Notes: generated from the letters alone by a model not told the origin. A stretch of DNA of 64,000 nt from Sphingomonas citricola (GCF_019429535.1 NZ_JAHXZM010000001.1:732156-796155); one strand, 5' to 3'; shown: positions 25,673 to 33,971, numbered from the stretch's first letter. Translations and numbers: made by a program.

Positions 25673-26332
25673 ATGAGCGAGTTTCAGCGCCCCGTCCTCG
25701 TACCGCCGAACGGCGAGAAGAAAGTCCTGCTCCACTCCTGCTGCGCGCCATGTTCGGGCGAGGTGATGGAGGCGATGACCGCGAGTGGGATCGACTACAC
25801 GATCTTCTTCTACAATCCCAACATCCACCCGAAGGAGGAATATATCCTCCGCAAGGAGGAGAATATCCGTTTCGCCGAGGACCACGGCGTGCCGTTCGTC
25901 GACGCCGACTATGACACGGTCAACTGGTTCAAGCGCGCGAAGGGGATGGAGTGGGAGCCCGAGCGGGGCGCGCGCTGCACGATGTGCTTCGACATGCGGT
26001 TCGAGCGCACTGCACTTTACGCGCACGAGCACGGCTTCCCGGTCATCACCTCGTCGCTCGGCATTTCGCGCTGGAAGGACATGAACCAGATCAACGGTTC
26101 GGGCGAACGCGCGGCGTCGCATTATCCGGGGATCGATTACTGGATGTTCAACTGGCGCAAGGGCGGCGGCGCGGCGCGGATGATCGAGATTTCGAAGCGC
26201 GAGCGTTTCTATCAGCAGGAATATTGCGGCTGCGTCTATTCGCTGCGTGACAGCAACGCCCACCGCGTCAGCCAGGGTCGCGACGAAATCCGCATCGGCG
26301 AACTTTATTACGGCGACGACGCGAAGGGCTGA
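25673..26332 (+). CDS. queH: Epoxyqueuosine reductase QueH
   Basis: 219 residues (formerly DUF208). It catalyses the final step of queuosine synthesis in tRNA, reducing epoxyqueuosine, and is unrelated to QueG. The four-cysteine pattern of the family is visible: [11 protein letters not shown] near the N-terminus, RCTMCFDMR in the middle, and EYCGCVYS near the C-terminus, which bind a [4Fe-4S] cluster and an adjacent metal. The start is the ATG at MSEFQRPV. The 150-bp gap to lepA holds a small CCCGCG/CGCGGG hairpin (26411-26426). A queuosine-precursor transporter lies 6 kb away. Confidence 0.95.
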   Translation: MSEFQRPVLVPPNGEKKVLLHSCCAPCSGEVMEAMTASGIDYTIFFYNPNIHPKEEYILRKEENIRFAEDHGVPFVDADYDTVNWFKRAKGMEWEPERGARCTMCFDMRFERTALYAHEHGFPVITSSLGISRWKDMNQINGSGERAASHYPGIDYWMFNWRKGGGAARMIEISKRERFYQQEYCGCVYSLRDSNAHRVSQGRDEIRIGELYYGDDAKG

Positions 26333-26483
26333 ACGGCCGGTTTCCCCCCAGATCGGTGACACGCCGCAAGTCGTGCCGCAACGCCCGGCTGCGATTGGCC
26401 GCCTTCGTAACCCGCGCAGGCGCGGGGACGGTCGTTTCGTGACGCTTTGGCTTTTGCGCTGCGCCTGCTAACGCGCGCGGATC

Positions 26484-28295
26484 ATGGCTACCCCGCTTTC
26501 GCACATCCGCAATTTCTCGATCATCGCGCATATCGATCACGGCAAATCGACGCTCGCCGACCGGCTGATCCAGGCTACCGGCGGGCTGTCCGATCGCGAG
26601 ATGAGCGAGCAGGTGCTCGACAACATGGACATCGAGCGTGAGCGCGGGATCACGATCAAGGCGCAGACCGTGCGGCTCGCCTACAAGGCGCAGGACGGCG
26701 AAACCTACACGCTCAACCTGATGGACACGCCCGGCCACGTCGATTTCGCCTACGAAGTGTCGCGCAGCCTGGCGGCCTGCGAGGGCGCGTTGCTGGTGGT
26801 CGACGCGGCGCAGGGCGTCGAGGCGCAGACGCTCGCCAACGTCTATCAATCGATCGAGCACGACCACGAGATCGTGCCCGTCATCAACAAGATCGACCTG
26901 CCCGCCGCCGAGCCCGAGAAGGTCCGTGCCGAGATCGAGGACGTGATCGGCCTCGATGCGTCGGGCGCGGTGCTCGCCAGCGCGAAGTCGGGGATTGGGA
27001 TCGCCGACATCCTCGAAGCGGTCGTCACCAAGATCCCGGCACCAAAGGGCGACGCGAACGCACCCCTGAAGGCGATGCTGGTCGATTCGTGGTACGACCC
27101 GTATCTCGGCGTCGTCATCCTGATCCGCGTCATCGACGGGACACTGAAGAAGGGTCAGCAGGTCACCTTCATGCAGGCGGGAACGCAGCATTTGGTCGAC
27201 CGCGTGGGCTGCTTTCGCCCCAAGATCGAACAATTGACCGATCTGGGTCCGGGTGAAATTGGCTTCATCACCGCGCAGATCAAGGACGTGGCGCAGGCGC
27301 GCGTCGGCGACACGCTGACCGACAGCAAGAAGCCGACCGCCGAACCGCTCGAGGGCTTCAAAGAAGTACAGCCGGTCGTGTTCTGCGGGCTGTTCCCGCT
27401 CGATGCCAACGACTTTGAGAAATTGCGCGAGTCGATCAGCAAACTGCGGTTGAACGACGCCTCGTTCAGCTTCGAGATGGAGACTTCCGCCGCGCTCGGC
27501 TTCGGTTTCCGCTGCGGTTTCCTGGGCCTGCTTCACCTGGAGATCATCCAGGAACGGTTGATGCGCGAATATGACCTCGACCTCATCACGACCGCACCGA
27601 GCGTGGTGTACGAGATCGAGCTGACGCACAACGGCGGCCGGGTCGAGCTCCACAATCCGGCGGACATGCCCGACCCCAACAAGATCGCGACGATCAGCGA
27701 GCCGTGGATCGAGGCGACGATCTACGTCCCCGACGAATATCTCGGCTCGATCCTGAAGCTGTGCCAGGACCGCCGCGGCATCCAGCGCAACCTGACCTAC
27801 GTCGGCGGTCGCGCGCAGGCGACGTACGAGCTGCCGCTCAACGAGGTGGTGTTCGATTTCTATGACCGGCTGAAATCACTGTCGAAAGGCTATGCCAGTT
27901 TCGACTATCACCAGATCGGCTACCGCGAGGGCGACCTCGTCAAGATGTCGATTCTCGTCAACGAGGAGCCGGTCGACGCGCTTTCGATGATCGTTCACCG
28001 CGGCACCGCCGAAACGCGCGGGCGCGGCATGTGTGAGCGGTTGAAAGAGCTGATCCCGCGTCACCTGTTCAAGATACCGATCCAGGCGGCGATCGGCGGC
28101 AAGGTGGTCGCGCGCGAGACGATCAGCGCGATGCGCAAGGACGTGACCGCGAAATGCTACGGCGGTGACGCAACCCGCAAGCGCAAGCTCTTGGACAAGC
28201 AGAAGAAGGGCAAGCTCAAGATGCGCGAATATGGCAGCGTTCAGATTCCACAGGAGGCGTTTATCGCCGCGTTGCGGATGGGCGACGAGGGCTGA
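26484..28295 (+). CDS. lepA: Elongation factor 4 (LepA)
   Basis: 603 residues. Ribosome-associated translational GTPase with a role in ribosome assembly and translocation under stress. G1 is [14 protein letters not shown], the switch region [10 protein letters not shown]3 DTPGHVDF, G4 NKIDLP. The LepA-specific C-terminal domain follows, ending in [19 protein letters not shown]. Full length for the family. Appears monocistronic. Confidence 0.98.
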   Translation: MATPLSHIRNFSIIAHIDHGKSTLADRLIQATGGLSDREMSEQVLDNMDIERERGITIKAQTVRLAYKAQDGETYTLNLMDTPGHVDFAYEVSRSLAACEGALLVVDAAQGVEAQTLANVYQSIEHDHEIVPVINKIDLPAAEPEKVRAEIEDVIGLDASGAVLASAKSGIGIADILEAVVTKIPAPKGDANAPLKAMLVDSWYDPYLGVVILIRVIDGTLKKGQQVTFMQAGTQHLVDRVGCFRPKIEQLTDLGPGEIGFITAQIKDVAQARVGDTLTDSKKPTAEPLEGFKEVQPVVFCGLFPLDANDFEKLRESISKLRLNDASFSFEMETSAALGFGFRCGFLGLLHLEIIQERLMREYDLDLITTAPSVVYEIELTHNGGRVELHNPADMPDPNKIATISEPWIEATIYVPDEYLGSILKLCQDRRGIQRNLTYVGGRAQATYELPLNEVVFDFYDRLKSLSKGYASFDYHQIGYREGDLVKMSILVNEEPVDALSMIVHRGTAETRGRGMCERLKELIPRHLFKIPIQAAIGGKVVARETISAMRKDVTAKCYGGDATRKRKLLDKQKKGKLKMREYGSVQIPQEAFIAALRMGDEG

Positions 28296-28327
28296 TCATT
28301 GAGCGGGCGTCGGCGGCCTTTGCTCAG

Positions 28328-28879
28328 CTAGGCCTCGACCCGCAGCGCGCCGCCTGCGTCCTTGAGCATCCACGCGCGGGCGGCCCGCTGTACACGCGGC
28401 AGGATCACCCACTGCAGCAATGACGTGAGCAGCAGTGACGAGATGATGATCTGCACCGGCGGGGGCAGCGCCGGCAGCAGCGTGCGTACGACCGTGCTGA
28501 CCAACAGCAGCACGGGGAGTACCGACAGCCACGTGACGATGAAGCGTTTCCACGGTGATGCGCTCGCGTCGCTCGGCAGTTCGATGTCGACGTCGCGACC
28601 GGTCGCGACCTGCTCGACGCCGACGGTCAGTTCGTCACCGTGCTCGGCAAGCGCGCGATAGCCCGCGCTGGCGCGGAACCGAGCAAGTGTGGCGTCGTCC
28701 TCGAACCGTAGCAGCAGGTGCTGCAGGGCGTCGGTCTGGCCGAGGCGGACGATGCCGGCGAAGCCGTCCGCCGCTCTAGCCGCCGCGCTCAGTTCATCGA
28801 TCCAGCGGGCGAAGGCATCTGCCTTGCCGGGCCGGACGGCGCGACTGATGACGAGCGTGGCGGGCTGAGAAGCAAGCAT
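28328..28879 (-). CDS. ABM-domain membrane protein
   Basis: 183 residues. The N-terminal part (about 5-95) looks like an antibiotic biosynthesis monooxygenase (ABM) ferredoxin-like fold (TLVISRAVRPGKADAFARW, with RFEDDATLARFRAS). Two transmembrane helices follow (about 113-135 and 140-160), and a basic C-terminal tail. This ABM plus two-helix layout is a known family of unknown function. It is divergent from modA with 100 bp between them, so the two may share a control region, but no functional link is shown. Confidence 0.8.
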   Translation of the reverse strand: MLASQPATLVISRAVRPGKADAFARWIDELSAAARAADGFAGIVRLGQTDALQHLLLRFEDDATLARFRASAGYRALAEHGDELTVGVEQVATGRDVDIELPSDASASPWKRFIVTWLSVLPVLLLVSTVVRTLLPALPPPVQIIISSLLLTSLLQWVILPRVQRAARAWMLKDAGGALRVEA

Positions 28880-28979
28880 CGCGCGTCAACGAGCCTCGCC
28901 GCCGCGCGTTGCGCCGCGGCGTATGGTATGGGCGTCGACGTGGCTGGCGCCGCGGTATCCGCCGCGATACAGCGACGCG

Positions 28980-29735
28980 ATGATCCGTCGCACCGTCCTG
29001 TTGATGCTCGCGTCGCTCGCCGCGACGCCGTTGGCGGCGCAGCAGCGCCCACCGATCGTGCTCGCCGCCGCTAGCATGCAGGAAGCGATGAACGACGCGG
29101 CGAATGCCTGGGCCCTACAGGGACACCCGCGGCCCGTGCTTGCCTTTGCGGCATCCTCGGCGCTCGCGCGTCAGGTCGAGGCGGGTGCGCCCGCCGACCT
29201 GTTCGTCTCTGCCGACACCGCGTGGATCGATGAACTCGCGCGGCGGCGTCTGCTCGCAGACGGGACGCGGGCGACGCTCGCGCGCGGACAATTGGTTGTC
29301 GTTTCGCGAGCGGCGGCGGGATCACTTCGCGGGTTGAAGGGCGCCGCGCTCGCGCGGGTGCTGGGGGCGGGGCCTATCGCGATGGCCGATCCGGCCTCGG
29401 TGCCGGCGGGGCGATATGGTCAGCAGGCGTTGACCAAACTGGGCGCGTGGAGCGCAATTGCCCCGCGCGTCGTTCGGACCGAGAATGTCCGCGCGGCGCT
29501 CGCGCTGGTCGAGCGCGGGGCAGCCCCATATGCGGTGGTGTACGCGACCGACGCCCGCGCCTCGACGCGGGTACGTATCGCCGGCGTATTTCCCGCGAAC
29601 AGCCACACGCCCGTCGTCTATCCGATCGCGCGCCTCGCCCGGTCAAACAGCCGTGAGGGTGAGGCTTTTCGCCGGTTCCTGCTCTCGCCCGCCGGTCAGG
29701 CCGTCTTCGTCCGGCGCGGTTTCATGGCGCGGTGA
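28980..29735 (+). CDS. modA: Molybdate ABC transporter, periplasmic binding protein
   Basis: 251 residues from the ATG at MIRRTVLLML, which gives a clean signal peptide ending near LAAQQ. It binds molybdate or tungstate in the periplasm. The ModA family markers are VLAAASMQEAMNDAANAW, FAASSALARQVEAGAPADLFVSAD and the C-terminal FRRFLLSPAGQAVF. The upstream frame is open but would lose the signal sequence. It overlaps modB (GTGA). Confidence 0.93.
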   Translation: MIRRTVLLMLASLAATPLAAQQRPPIVLAAASMQEAMNDAANAWALQGHPRPVLAFAASSALARQVEAGAPADLFVSADTAWIDELARRRLLADGTRATLARGQLVVVSRAAAGSLRGLKGAALARVLGAGPIAMADPASVPAGRYGQQALTKLGAWSAIAPRVVRTENVRAALALVERGAAPYAVVYATDARASTRVRIAGVFPANSHTPVVYPIARLARSNSREGEAFRRFLLSPAGQAVFVRRGFMAR

Positions 29736-30415
29736 GCGACGTTTTCGACGTCGTTCGACTGTCGCTGCTGATCGGCGGCACGGCAACGCTTGGCAGCCTG
29801 CCGATTGCCTTTCTGCTCGCGTGGGTGCTCGCGCGGTGGCGGTTCCCTGGCAAGGTCTTGCTCGACGGCATCGTTCACCTGCCACTGGTCGTACCGCCCG
29901 TCGTGACCGGCTGGGTGTTGCTGCTCGCGTTCGCGCCGTCCGGTCCGATCGGGGCGTTGCTTGAGCGATGGTTGGGCGTCACCGTGCTGTTCCGCTGGAC
30001 GGGGGCGGCGATCGCGGCCGCAGTGATGGCGCTGCCGTTGATGGTGCGCGCGATGCGGCTGTCGATCGAAGCGGTCGACCGTCGGTTGGAACAGGCTGCG
30101 CGGACGCTCGGTGCCTCGCGGTGGCGTGCCTATGCGACCGTCACGCTGCCGCTCGCGGCGCCCGGTGTGCTCGCTGCGGTGGTGCTGGGATTCGCGCGTT
30201 CGATCGGAGAATTCGGCGCGACGGTCACGTTCGTCAGCAACGTTCCTGGCGAAACGCAGACGTTGCCGCTCGCGATTTATGCCGCGTTGCAGCAGCCCGG
30301 CGGGGAAGATCAGGTATGGCGGCTGGCCGCAATCTCGGTGTCCCTTTCGCTTGGTGCGCTGGTGGCGTCCGAGGCGTTGGTCCGACGGGCAGGGCGGGGG
30401 ACGCATGTCCTTTGA
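29732..30415 (+). CDS. modB: Molybdate ABC transporter permease
   Basis: 227 residues with a GTG start overlapping the modA stop. Five or six membrane helices, with the permease coupling motif EQAARTLGASRWRAY (EAA loop) about residue 119-133 and GFARSIGEFGATVTF, both typical of ModB. It forms the inner-membrane channel with ModC. It overlaps modC by 11 bp. Confidence 0.95.
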   Translation: MSDVFDVVRLSLLIGGTATLGSLPIAFLLAWVLARWRFPGKVLLDGIVHLPLVVPPVVTGWVLLLAFAPSGPIGALLERWLGVTVLFRWTGAAIAAAVMALPLMVRAMRLSIEAVDRRLEQAARTLGASRWRAYATVTLPLAAPGVLAAVVLGFARSIGEFGATVTFVSNVPGETQTLPLAIYAALQQPGGEDQVWRLAAISVSLSLGALVASEALVRRAGRGTHVL

Positions 30416-31007
30416 CGTCGATCTGACGGGGCGCGGCGGTCGTGTATCGGCGCGCTTCGCCGTGGCTGACGGCGTCACTGTCCTGTTCGCGCCGTCGGGT
30501 GCGGGAAAGACCAGCTTGCTCGACATGATCGCCGGCCTTGTCACGCCCGAGCGCGGGCATGTGCGAGTGGCGGGGCGTACATTGTTTGATGCGTCGCGTG
30601 GCGTGAACCTGCCAATCGAGCATCGCCGTGCCGGCTACGTTTTTCAGGACGCTCGGTTGTTCCCCCACAAACGTGTGCGGGCAAACCTGCTCTACGGCGC
30701 AAAGAACGACAGGCAACTCGCTGATATGGCGCGACTGCTTGACCTTAAGCATCTACTCGATCGCTGGCCGAGGACGTTGTCGGGCGGCGAGGCAAAGCGG
30801 GTGGCGATCGGCCGCGCCTTGTTGAGCAAGCCCGACTTCCTGCTGCTCGATGAACCGCTTTCGTCGCTCGATGCCGCGCGTCGCCACGATGCGATGCGCG
30901 CGATCACCTTAGTGCGTGACGCCACCGCGCTTCCGACGCTGCTGGTCACGCATGACCGTGAGGAGGCCGAGCGTCTGGGCGATCGGATCATCTTGCTGAA
31001 TGGTTGA
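30405..31007 (+). CDS. modC: Molybdate ABC transporter ATP-binding protein, short form
   Basis: 200 residues from the ATG at MSFDVDLTG. Walker A is FAPSGAGKTS, the Q-loop VFQDARLFPH, the signature LSGGEAKRVAIGRAL, Walker B FLLLDEPLSSLD and the H-loop LLVTHDREEAERLG. The usual C-terminal Mop/TOBE regulatory domain is absent; the protein ends at ILLNG. Because the stop lies before the target-site repeat of the element that follows, the short form is probably native and not caused by that insertion. No modE regulator is nearby. Confidence 0.92.
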   Translation: MSFDVDLTGRGGRVSARFAVADGVTVLFAPSGAGKTSLLDMIAGLVTPERGHVRVAGRTLFDASRGVNLPIEHRRAGYVFQDARLFPHKRVRANLLYGAKNDRQLADMARLLDLKHLLDRWPRTLSGGEAKRVAIGRALLSKPDFLLLDEPLSSLDAARRHDAMRAITLVRDATALPTLLVTHDREEAERLGDRIILLNG

Positions 31008-31011
31008 CCAT

Positions 31012-31016
31012 GCATG
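31012..31016. repeat. Left target-site duplication (GCATG)
   Basis: GCATG directly abuts the left end of the putative element and is repeated at its right end (32057-32061). A 5-bp duplication matches Tn3-, Tn7- and Tn402-type transposition. CATG is palindromic, so chance is not excluded. Confidence 0.5.
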
Positions 31017-31041
31017 TGTCCTTCAGCGCTAAGCCTGCACC
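31017..31041 (+). repeat. Left terminal inverted repeat
   Basis: TGTCCTTC, six variable bases, then AAGCCTGCACC. The final block is repeated directly at 31088-31098 inside the left end. Confidence 0.6.
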
Positions 31042-31111
31042 GCTCCGCCTAGGGACCGCCGATTTTTCACAAAGCTACCCTTTTCACAAGCCTGCACCGA
31101 TCCTCGTAAGT

Positions 31112-31132
31112 GGCCGCTCCGGAGGCCTTTTT
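31112..31132 (+). terminator. Possible intrinsic terminator downstream of modC
   Basis: GGCC / GGCC stem with a partly paired GCTCCGGA centre, followed by five T residues (31128-31132). It lies within the left part of the putative element and may insulate it from modABC transcription. Confidence 0.45.
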
Positions 31133-31248
31133 CCTGGACACCATGGTTGCGCTCGCATGCCCCTTGCGGCTCGCGCCAAGCTGTCACACGTTCGACGGGA
31201 CTGACACGGCAGGTCGGTCGAGAGACAAAGTAGATACGGGAGGGCGGA

Positions 31249-31563
31249 GTGGGTGCGGCCAAGGAGCGCATGATCGAGGAATGGGAGCGCGGCTACGCTT
31301 ATGTAGAAGGCGCGATCTGCTCCGACTGTGTTGACGAGGAGGCCTTGCAAGCGTGGATCGTGAGCAACGCGACCGAGACCGAGTGCTCATTCTGCGGGAC
31401 CAAGCTCAACGAGGTGCACGCGGCGCCGTTCGAGCCGTTCGTGGAACTGGTGATGCATGGGCTCGCCTTCGATTGGAACCATCCTGACGACGAGGGCATC
31501 ATGTTCATCTCGCGTGAGGGCGGCTACCAGGCGTCGGTCTCGCAGACATACGAGGTGCTCTAG
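31249..31563 (+). CDS. Solo HEPN/RES N-terminal-domain-like zinc-ribbon protein
   Basis: 104 residues with a GTG start after a GGAGGGCGGAG-like ribosome binding site. The sequence resembles the N-terminal domain that precedes RES toxin domains: an ERGY segment, two CxxC pairs (ICSDC and ECSFC) that would bind zinc, an AAPFEPFVELVMHGL helix, and SREGGYQASV...YEVL at the end. In RES proteins about 200 more residues with the RES NAD-degrading domain follow; here the frame stops at once and no RES sequence is found downstream in any plus frame. It is either a truncated toxin remnant or a free-standing partner domain. The family assignment is from memory of the motif and is moderate. Confidence 0.6.
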   Translation: MGAAKERMIEEWERGYAYVEGAICSDCVDEEALQAWIVSNATETECSFCGTKLNEVHAAPFEPFVELVMHGLAFDWNHPDDEGIMFISREGGYQASVSQTYEVL

Positions 31564-31715
31564 GAGAGATGCAGCTGTGCTTTCGTGATCTCGTCGTCCA
31601 GCAGCGTGGCCCTGATCTTGCTCGCTTCGACTCCTACGCCGTTGTCCAGGAGCATACGGGATACCAGCAGCCTGACTTGCTTGAGATCCTGCACGTTTAT
31701 CTTTTCTCGAGACAT
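31560..31715 (-). CDS. Small hypothetical protein (51 aa) in the putative element
   Basis: Minus-strand ORF from the ATG at 31715, with a GGAAAGG site about eight bases upstream. It encodes a charged, probably helical 51-residue protein beginning MSREKINVQDLKQVRLLV and ending KAQLHLS. Its stop codon overlaps the stop of the convergent zinc-ribbon ORF. No family is recognised. The good ribosome binding site and normal residue composition are the only support. Confidence 0.45.
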   Translation of the reverse strand: MSREKINVQDLKQVRLLVSRMLLDNGVGVEASKIRATLLDDEITKAQLHLS

Positions 31716-31778
31716 CAAACGACCTTTCCGAGCCTTGTGGCGAAGGATCTTTTCCGCACCGTGGCGTGATCCGCATCT

Positions 31779-31913
31779 TCACACTTCCTGACGGCTCTGC
31801 TGTAGCTGTTGAGAAATCGAGAAAGGCTTACCTTGGTGATCCGTCTTGCGTTCCGGCGCCTTGCCGTCGCTACGCGCATGCCGGCGATCGCCCGCACCCT
31901 GTTTAGTCGGCAT
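31779..31913 (-). CDS. Small hypothetical protein (44 aa) in the putative element
   Basis: Minus-strand ORF upstream of the 51-residue one and in the same direction, with a basic, low-complexity, probably disordered product (begins MPTKQGAGDRRHARSDG). The start could lie upstream (frame open to 31964). It has only a weak ribosome binding site. It could form a two-gene unit with the next ORF or be non-coding. Confidence 0.25.
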   Translation of the reverse strand: MPTKQGAGDRRHARSDGKAPERKTDHQGKPFSISQQLQQSRQEV

Positions 31914-32031
31914 CGCTTGGACAATTCTGAATGACGGCGTGGACCTGGCAGACGAGACCGCCACTATGACATCGCTCCGCCTACCGAGGCGGCGTCAGCG
32001 CTTGCTGCAGCGGTGCACGTTTTGAGAAAAA

Positions 32032-32056
32032 GGTGCAGGCTTGCTGACGAAGGACA
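32032..32056 (-). repeat. Right terminal inverted repeat
   Basis: Reverse complement of the left end at 20 of 25 positions; the first eight and last eleven bases match exactly. It ends six bases before the CCA of tRNA-Arg. Confidence 0.6.
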
Positions 32057-32061
32057 GCATG
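32057..32061. repeat. Right target-site duplication (GCATG)
   Basis: Second copy of the GCATG pentamer, directly outside the right inverted repeat and one base from the tRNA-Arg CCA end. Confidence 0.5.
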
Positions 32062-32062
32062 T

Positions 32063-32139
32063 TGGCGCGCCCGGCTGGATTCGAACCAGCGGCCCCAAGC
32101 TTAGAAGGCTCGTGCTCTATCCAACTGAGCTACGGGCGC
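32063..32139 (-). tRNA. tRNA-Arg (anticodon UCU)
   Basis: Cloverleaf on the minus strand: acceptor GCGCCCG/CGGGCGC, D arm with AGCTCAGTTGGATAGAGC, anticodon arm CGAGC-CTTCTAA-GCTTG with anticodon TCT, and a T arm containing GGTTCGAATCC. The CCA end is encoded (32063-32065 on the plus strand as TGG). The putative mobile element ends just outside its 3' end. Confidence 0.97.
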
Positions 32140-32198
32140 GCGCAGGAGGTGATTAGCGCGGATTGCGGCGCCGCGAAACTGCCGCTTATAAAAGTCGG

Positions 32199-32960
32199 AT
32201 GATCGACCGCGCCCCGCCGCCTGCCGACCCAGCGCCGACCAGCCTTGATGCCGACGCGTTGCAGGGCAGGTCGCTGCGGTTCTACGACCTGGTGATGGCA
32301 GCGTTCGTTGCGATCCTGCTGCTCTCCAACGTGCTGGGAGCGGGCAAGGTTGCGGTGGTGACGCTCCCGCTGATCGGCGAGTGGCCATTCGGCGCGGGCA
32401 TCCTGTTCTTTCCCGTCAGCTACGTGATCGGCGACGTGCTGACCGAGGTCTACGGCTACGCGCGTGCGCGCCGCGTGATTTGGGTCGGTTTTGCCGCGAC
32501 GGTGTTCATGGCGCTGATGGCGTGGGTCGTCGTCGCGCTGCCGCCTGCGCCCGACTGGACCAATCAGGCGGCCTATGAGGCGGTGTTCGGACAAGTCCCG
32601 CGCATCGTCTTCGCGAGCATGTGCGCGTTCTGGGCGGGTGAGTTCGTCAACTCCTACGTGCTCGCGCGGATGAAGGTGTGGAGCGGCGGGCGCCATTTGT
32701 GGATGCGAACCATAGGGTCGACAATCGCAGGGCAGGGTGTCGACAGCCTGATCTTCTATCCGCTCGCGTTCCTGGGCGCGGCCGGCTGGACCGCGGATCT
32801 GGTCGTGAAGGTGCTGTTCACGCAATGGGCGCTGAAGGTCGCGTGGGAGGCGTTGCTGACGCCTGTCACCTACGCCGTCGTCGGCGGCCTCAAGCGCGCT
32901 GAGGGTGTCGACGTGTTCGACCGGAAGACCGACTTTTCTCCGTTCCGGGCACGGGTGTGA
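32199..32960 (+). CDS. yhhQ: Queuosine precursor transporter (YhhQ/VUT family)
   Basis: 253 residues from the ATG at MIDRAPPPAD; six predicted membrane helices. The family motifs are NVLGAGKV after the first helix, PVSYVIGDVLTEVYGYARAR, FWAGEFVNSYVLARMKV, and STIAGQGVDSLIFYPLAF. YhhQ imports preQ0/preQ1 or queuine-type precursors across the inner membrane, which fits the queH gene at 25.7 kb. The start falls 60 bp beyond the tRNA 5' end. It is convergent with purQ. Confidence 0.92.
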   Translation: MIDRAPPPADPAPTSLDADALQGRSLRFYDLVMAAFVAILLLSNVLGAGKVAVVTLPLIGEWPFGAGILFFPVSYVIGDVLTEVYGYARARRVIWVGFAATVFMALMAWVVVALPPAPDWTNQAAYEAVFGQVPRIVFASMCAFWAGEFVNSYVLARMKVWSGGRHLWMRTIGSTIAGQGVDSLIFYPLAFLGAAGWTADLVVKVLFTQWALKVAWEALLTPVTYAVVGGLKRAEGVDVFDRKTDFSPFRARV

Positions 32961-33012
32961 GACAGCGTCAAGACTGCGTCACAAGTGTCGGTAATCTGAA
33001 CTTTCTCAGCTC

Positions 33013-33045
33013 GGGCCTGCTTACGCGACCGCTCGTAGCAGGCCC
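33013..33045. other. Hairpin at the yhhQ/purQ convergent junction
   Basis: GGGCCTGC (33013-33020) and GCAGGCCC (33038-33045) enclose the purQ stop codon. There is no T tract, so termination is uncertain, but it is the only structure in the 60-bp gap. Confidence 0.35.
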
Positions 33046-33686
33046 TCGAACAGGCGGCGTCCGTCGTCACCACCGTGCGCGGCTTCGATCCGCCGTTCGG
33101 GATGCGGCATCATGCCCAGCACGTTACCGGCCGTGTTGACCAGCCCGGCAATGTCGCGCGCGCTGCCGTTGACGCGTTCGGCGTAGCGGAACGCGACCTG
33201 CCCCTCACCCTCGATCCGGTCGAGCGTCTCGGGATCGGCGACGTAATTGCCATCGTGATGCGCGACCGGCACCCGCACCGTCTCGCCGGCGCTGTAGCCG
33301 GTCGTGAAGATCGAACGCGTCTCGCCGACCGTCAGCGCGACGTCGCGGCAGACGAAGTCGAGACCTGCGTTGCGCATCAGCGCGCCCGGCAGCAGTCCCG
33401 CCTCGGTCAGGACCTGGAATCCGTTACAGATGCCCAGCACCGGCAAGCCCTTGCCCGCGCGATCGACGACGTCGCGCATGATCGGCGATCGCGCCGCGAT
33501 CGCACCCGAGCGAAGGTAGTCACCGTAGGAAAAGCCGCCCGGTATCGCGACCAGCGATACGTCATCGGGCAGCGTTGCGTCGCGGTGCCAGACCATGACG
33601 GGCTTCGTCCCCGTCACCTGCTCCAGCGCGACCGCGATGTCGCGGTCACAGTTGGAGCCCGGAAAGACGACCACCGCCGTCTTCAT
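33021..33686 (-). CDS. purQ: Phosphoribosylformylglycinamidine synthase subunit PurQ
   Basis: 221 residues from the ATG at [12 protein letters not shown]. Glutaminase subunit that feeds ammonia to PurL in step 4 of purine synthesis. Class I amidotransferase triad: cysteine in [10 protein letters not shown], and the histidine/glutamate of [10 protein letters not shown] near the C-terminus. It overlaps purS by four bases. purL, which often follows purQ, is not in the window: purQ is followed by a convergent transporter gene. Confidence 0.97.
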   Translation of the reverse strand: MKTAVVVFPGSNCDRDIAVALEQVTGTKPVMVWHRDATLPDDVSLVAIPGGFSYGDYLRSGAIAARSPIMRDVVDRAGKGLPVLGICNGFQVLTEAGLLPGALMRNAGLDFVCRDVALTVGETRSIFTTGYSAGETVRVPVAHHDGNYVADPETLDRIEGEGQVAFRYAERVNGSARDIAGLVNTAGNVLGMMPHPERRIEAAHGGDDGRRLFEGLLRAVA

Positions 33687-33913
33687 GCGCGCGCGATCCG
33701 GTAATTCTCGATCACCGTGTTGGCGAGCAGCTTGCGGCACATCGCCTCGACGTCGGCGTCGCTGGTGCCTTCGTCGACGTCGAGCTCGATCAACTTGCCG
33801 ACGCGTGCGCCGTGCACGCCCGAGAAGCCGAGGCCGGAGAGCGCGTGCTCGATCGCCTTGCCCTGGGGGTCGAGGACGCCGGGCTTGAGCGTGACGTGGA
33901 TGGTGAGCTTCAT
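33683..33913 (-). CDS. purS: Phosphoribosylformylglycinamidine synthase subunit PurS
   Basis: 76 residues, the small bridging subunit of the PurSLQ complex. Typical features: [20 protein letters not shown] and [11 protein letters not shown], with a C-terminal NTVIENYRI. It overlaps purQ (ATGA). In many alphaproteobacteria it directly follows purC; here about 2.7 kb holding a Slam/lipoprotein cassette separates them. Confidence 0.96.
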   Translation of the reverse strand: MKLTIHVTLKPGVLDPQGKAIEHALSGLGFSGVHGARVGKLIELDVDEGTSDADVEAMCRKLLANTVIENYRIARA

Positions 33914-33971
33914 GCCGCGCGCCTATGCCGCGCGACGCGCGCGGGGGCAAGGTTTTCGCTCGTTCGCCCGT

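Larger units (their letters stand above)
31017..32056. mobile_element. Putative 1.04-kb non-autonomous transposon with Tn402-like ends
   Basis: The ends are imperfect 25-bp terminal inverted repeats (20 of 25 identical): 31017-31041 and 32032-32056, both TGTCCTTC-N6-AAGCCTGCACC read inward. Each end is followed by inner repeats of the same kind (TTTTCACAAGCCTGCACC at 31081-31098; an inverted TTTTCTCAAAACGTGCACC ending at 32012). A GCATG repeat flanks both sides. TGTC...CTGCAC ends, inner repeats and a 5-bp duplication are the layout of Tn402/Tn5053-family ends. No transposase is inside, so it would have to move in trans. It carries one zinc-ribbon ORF and two small minus-strand ORFs and sits between modC and the tRNA-Arg 3' end. 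Its bases are visibly more AT-rich than the flanks. Confidence 0.6.

Noticed and set aside
24485..26362. Extension of dinB to a 625-residue protein
   Set aside because: The extra N-terminal part lies antisense to queH and ends exactly where the conserved polymerase start begins; the GTG at 25570 is the better start.
28880..28979. Molybdenum-cofactor riboswitch or ModE site before modA
   Set aside because: The gap is only 100 bp, GC-rich, and shows neither the conserved riboswitch core nor a ModE-type palindrome.
31387..31782. 131-residue minus-strand frame in the putative element
   Set aside because: Overlaps the zinc-ribbon gene antisense and has no ribosome binding site; the 51-residue frame in the same place is better supported.
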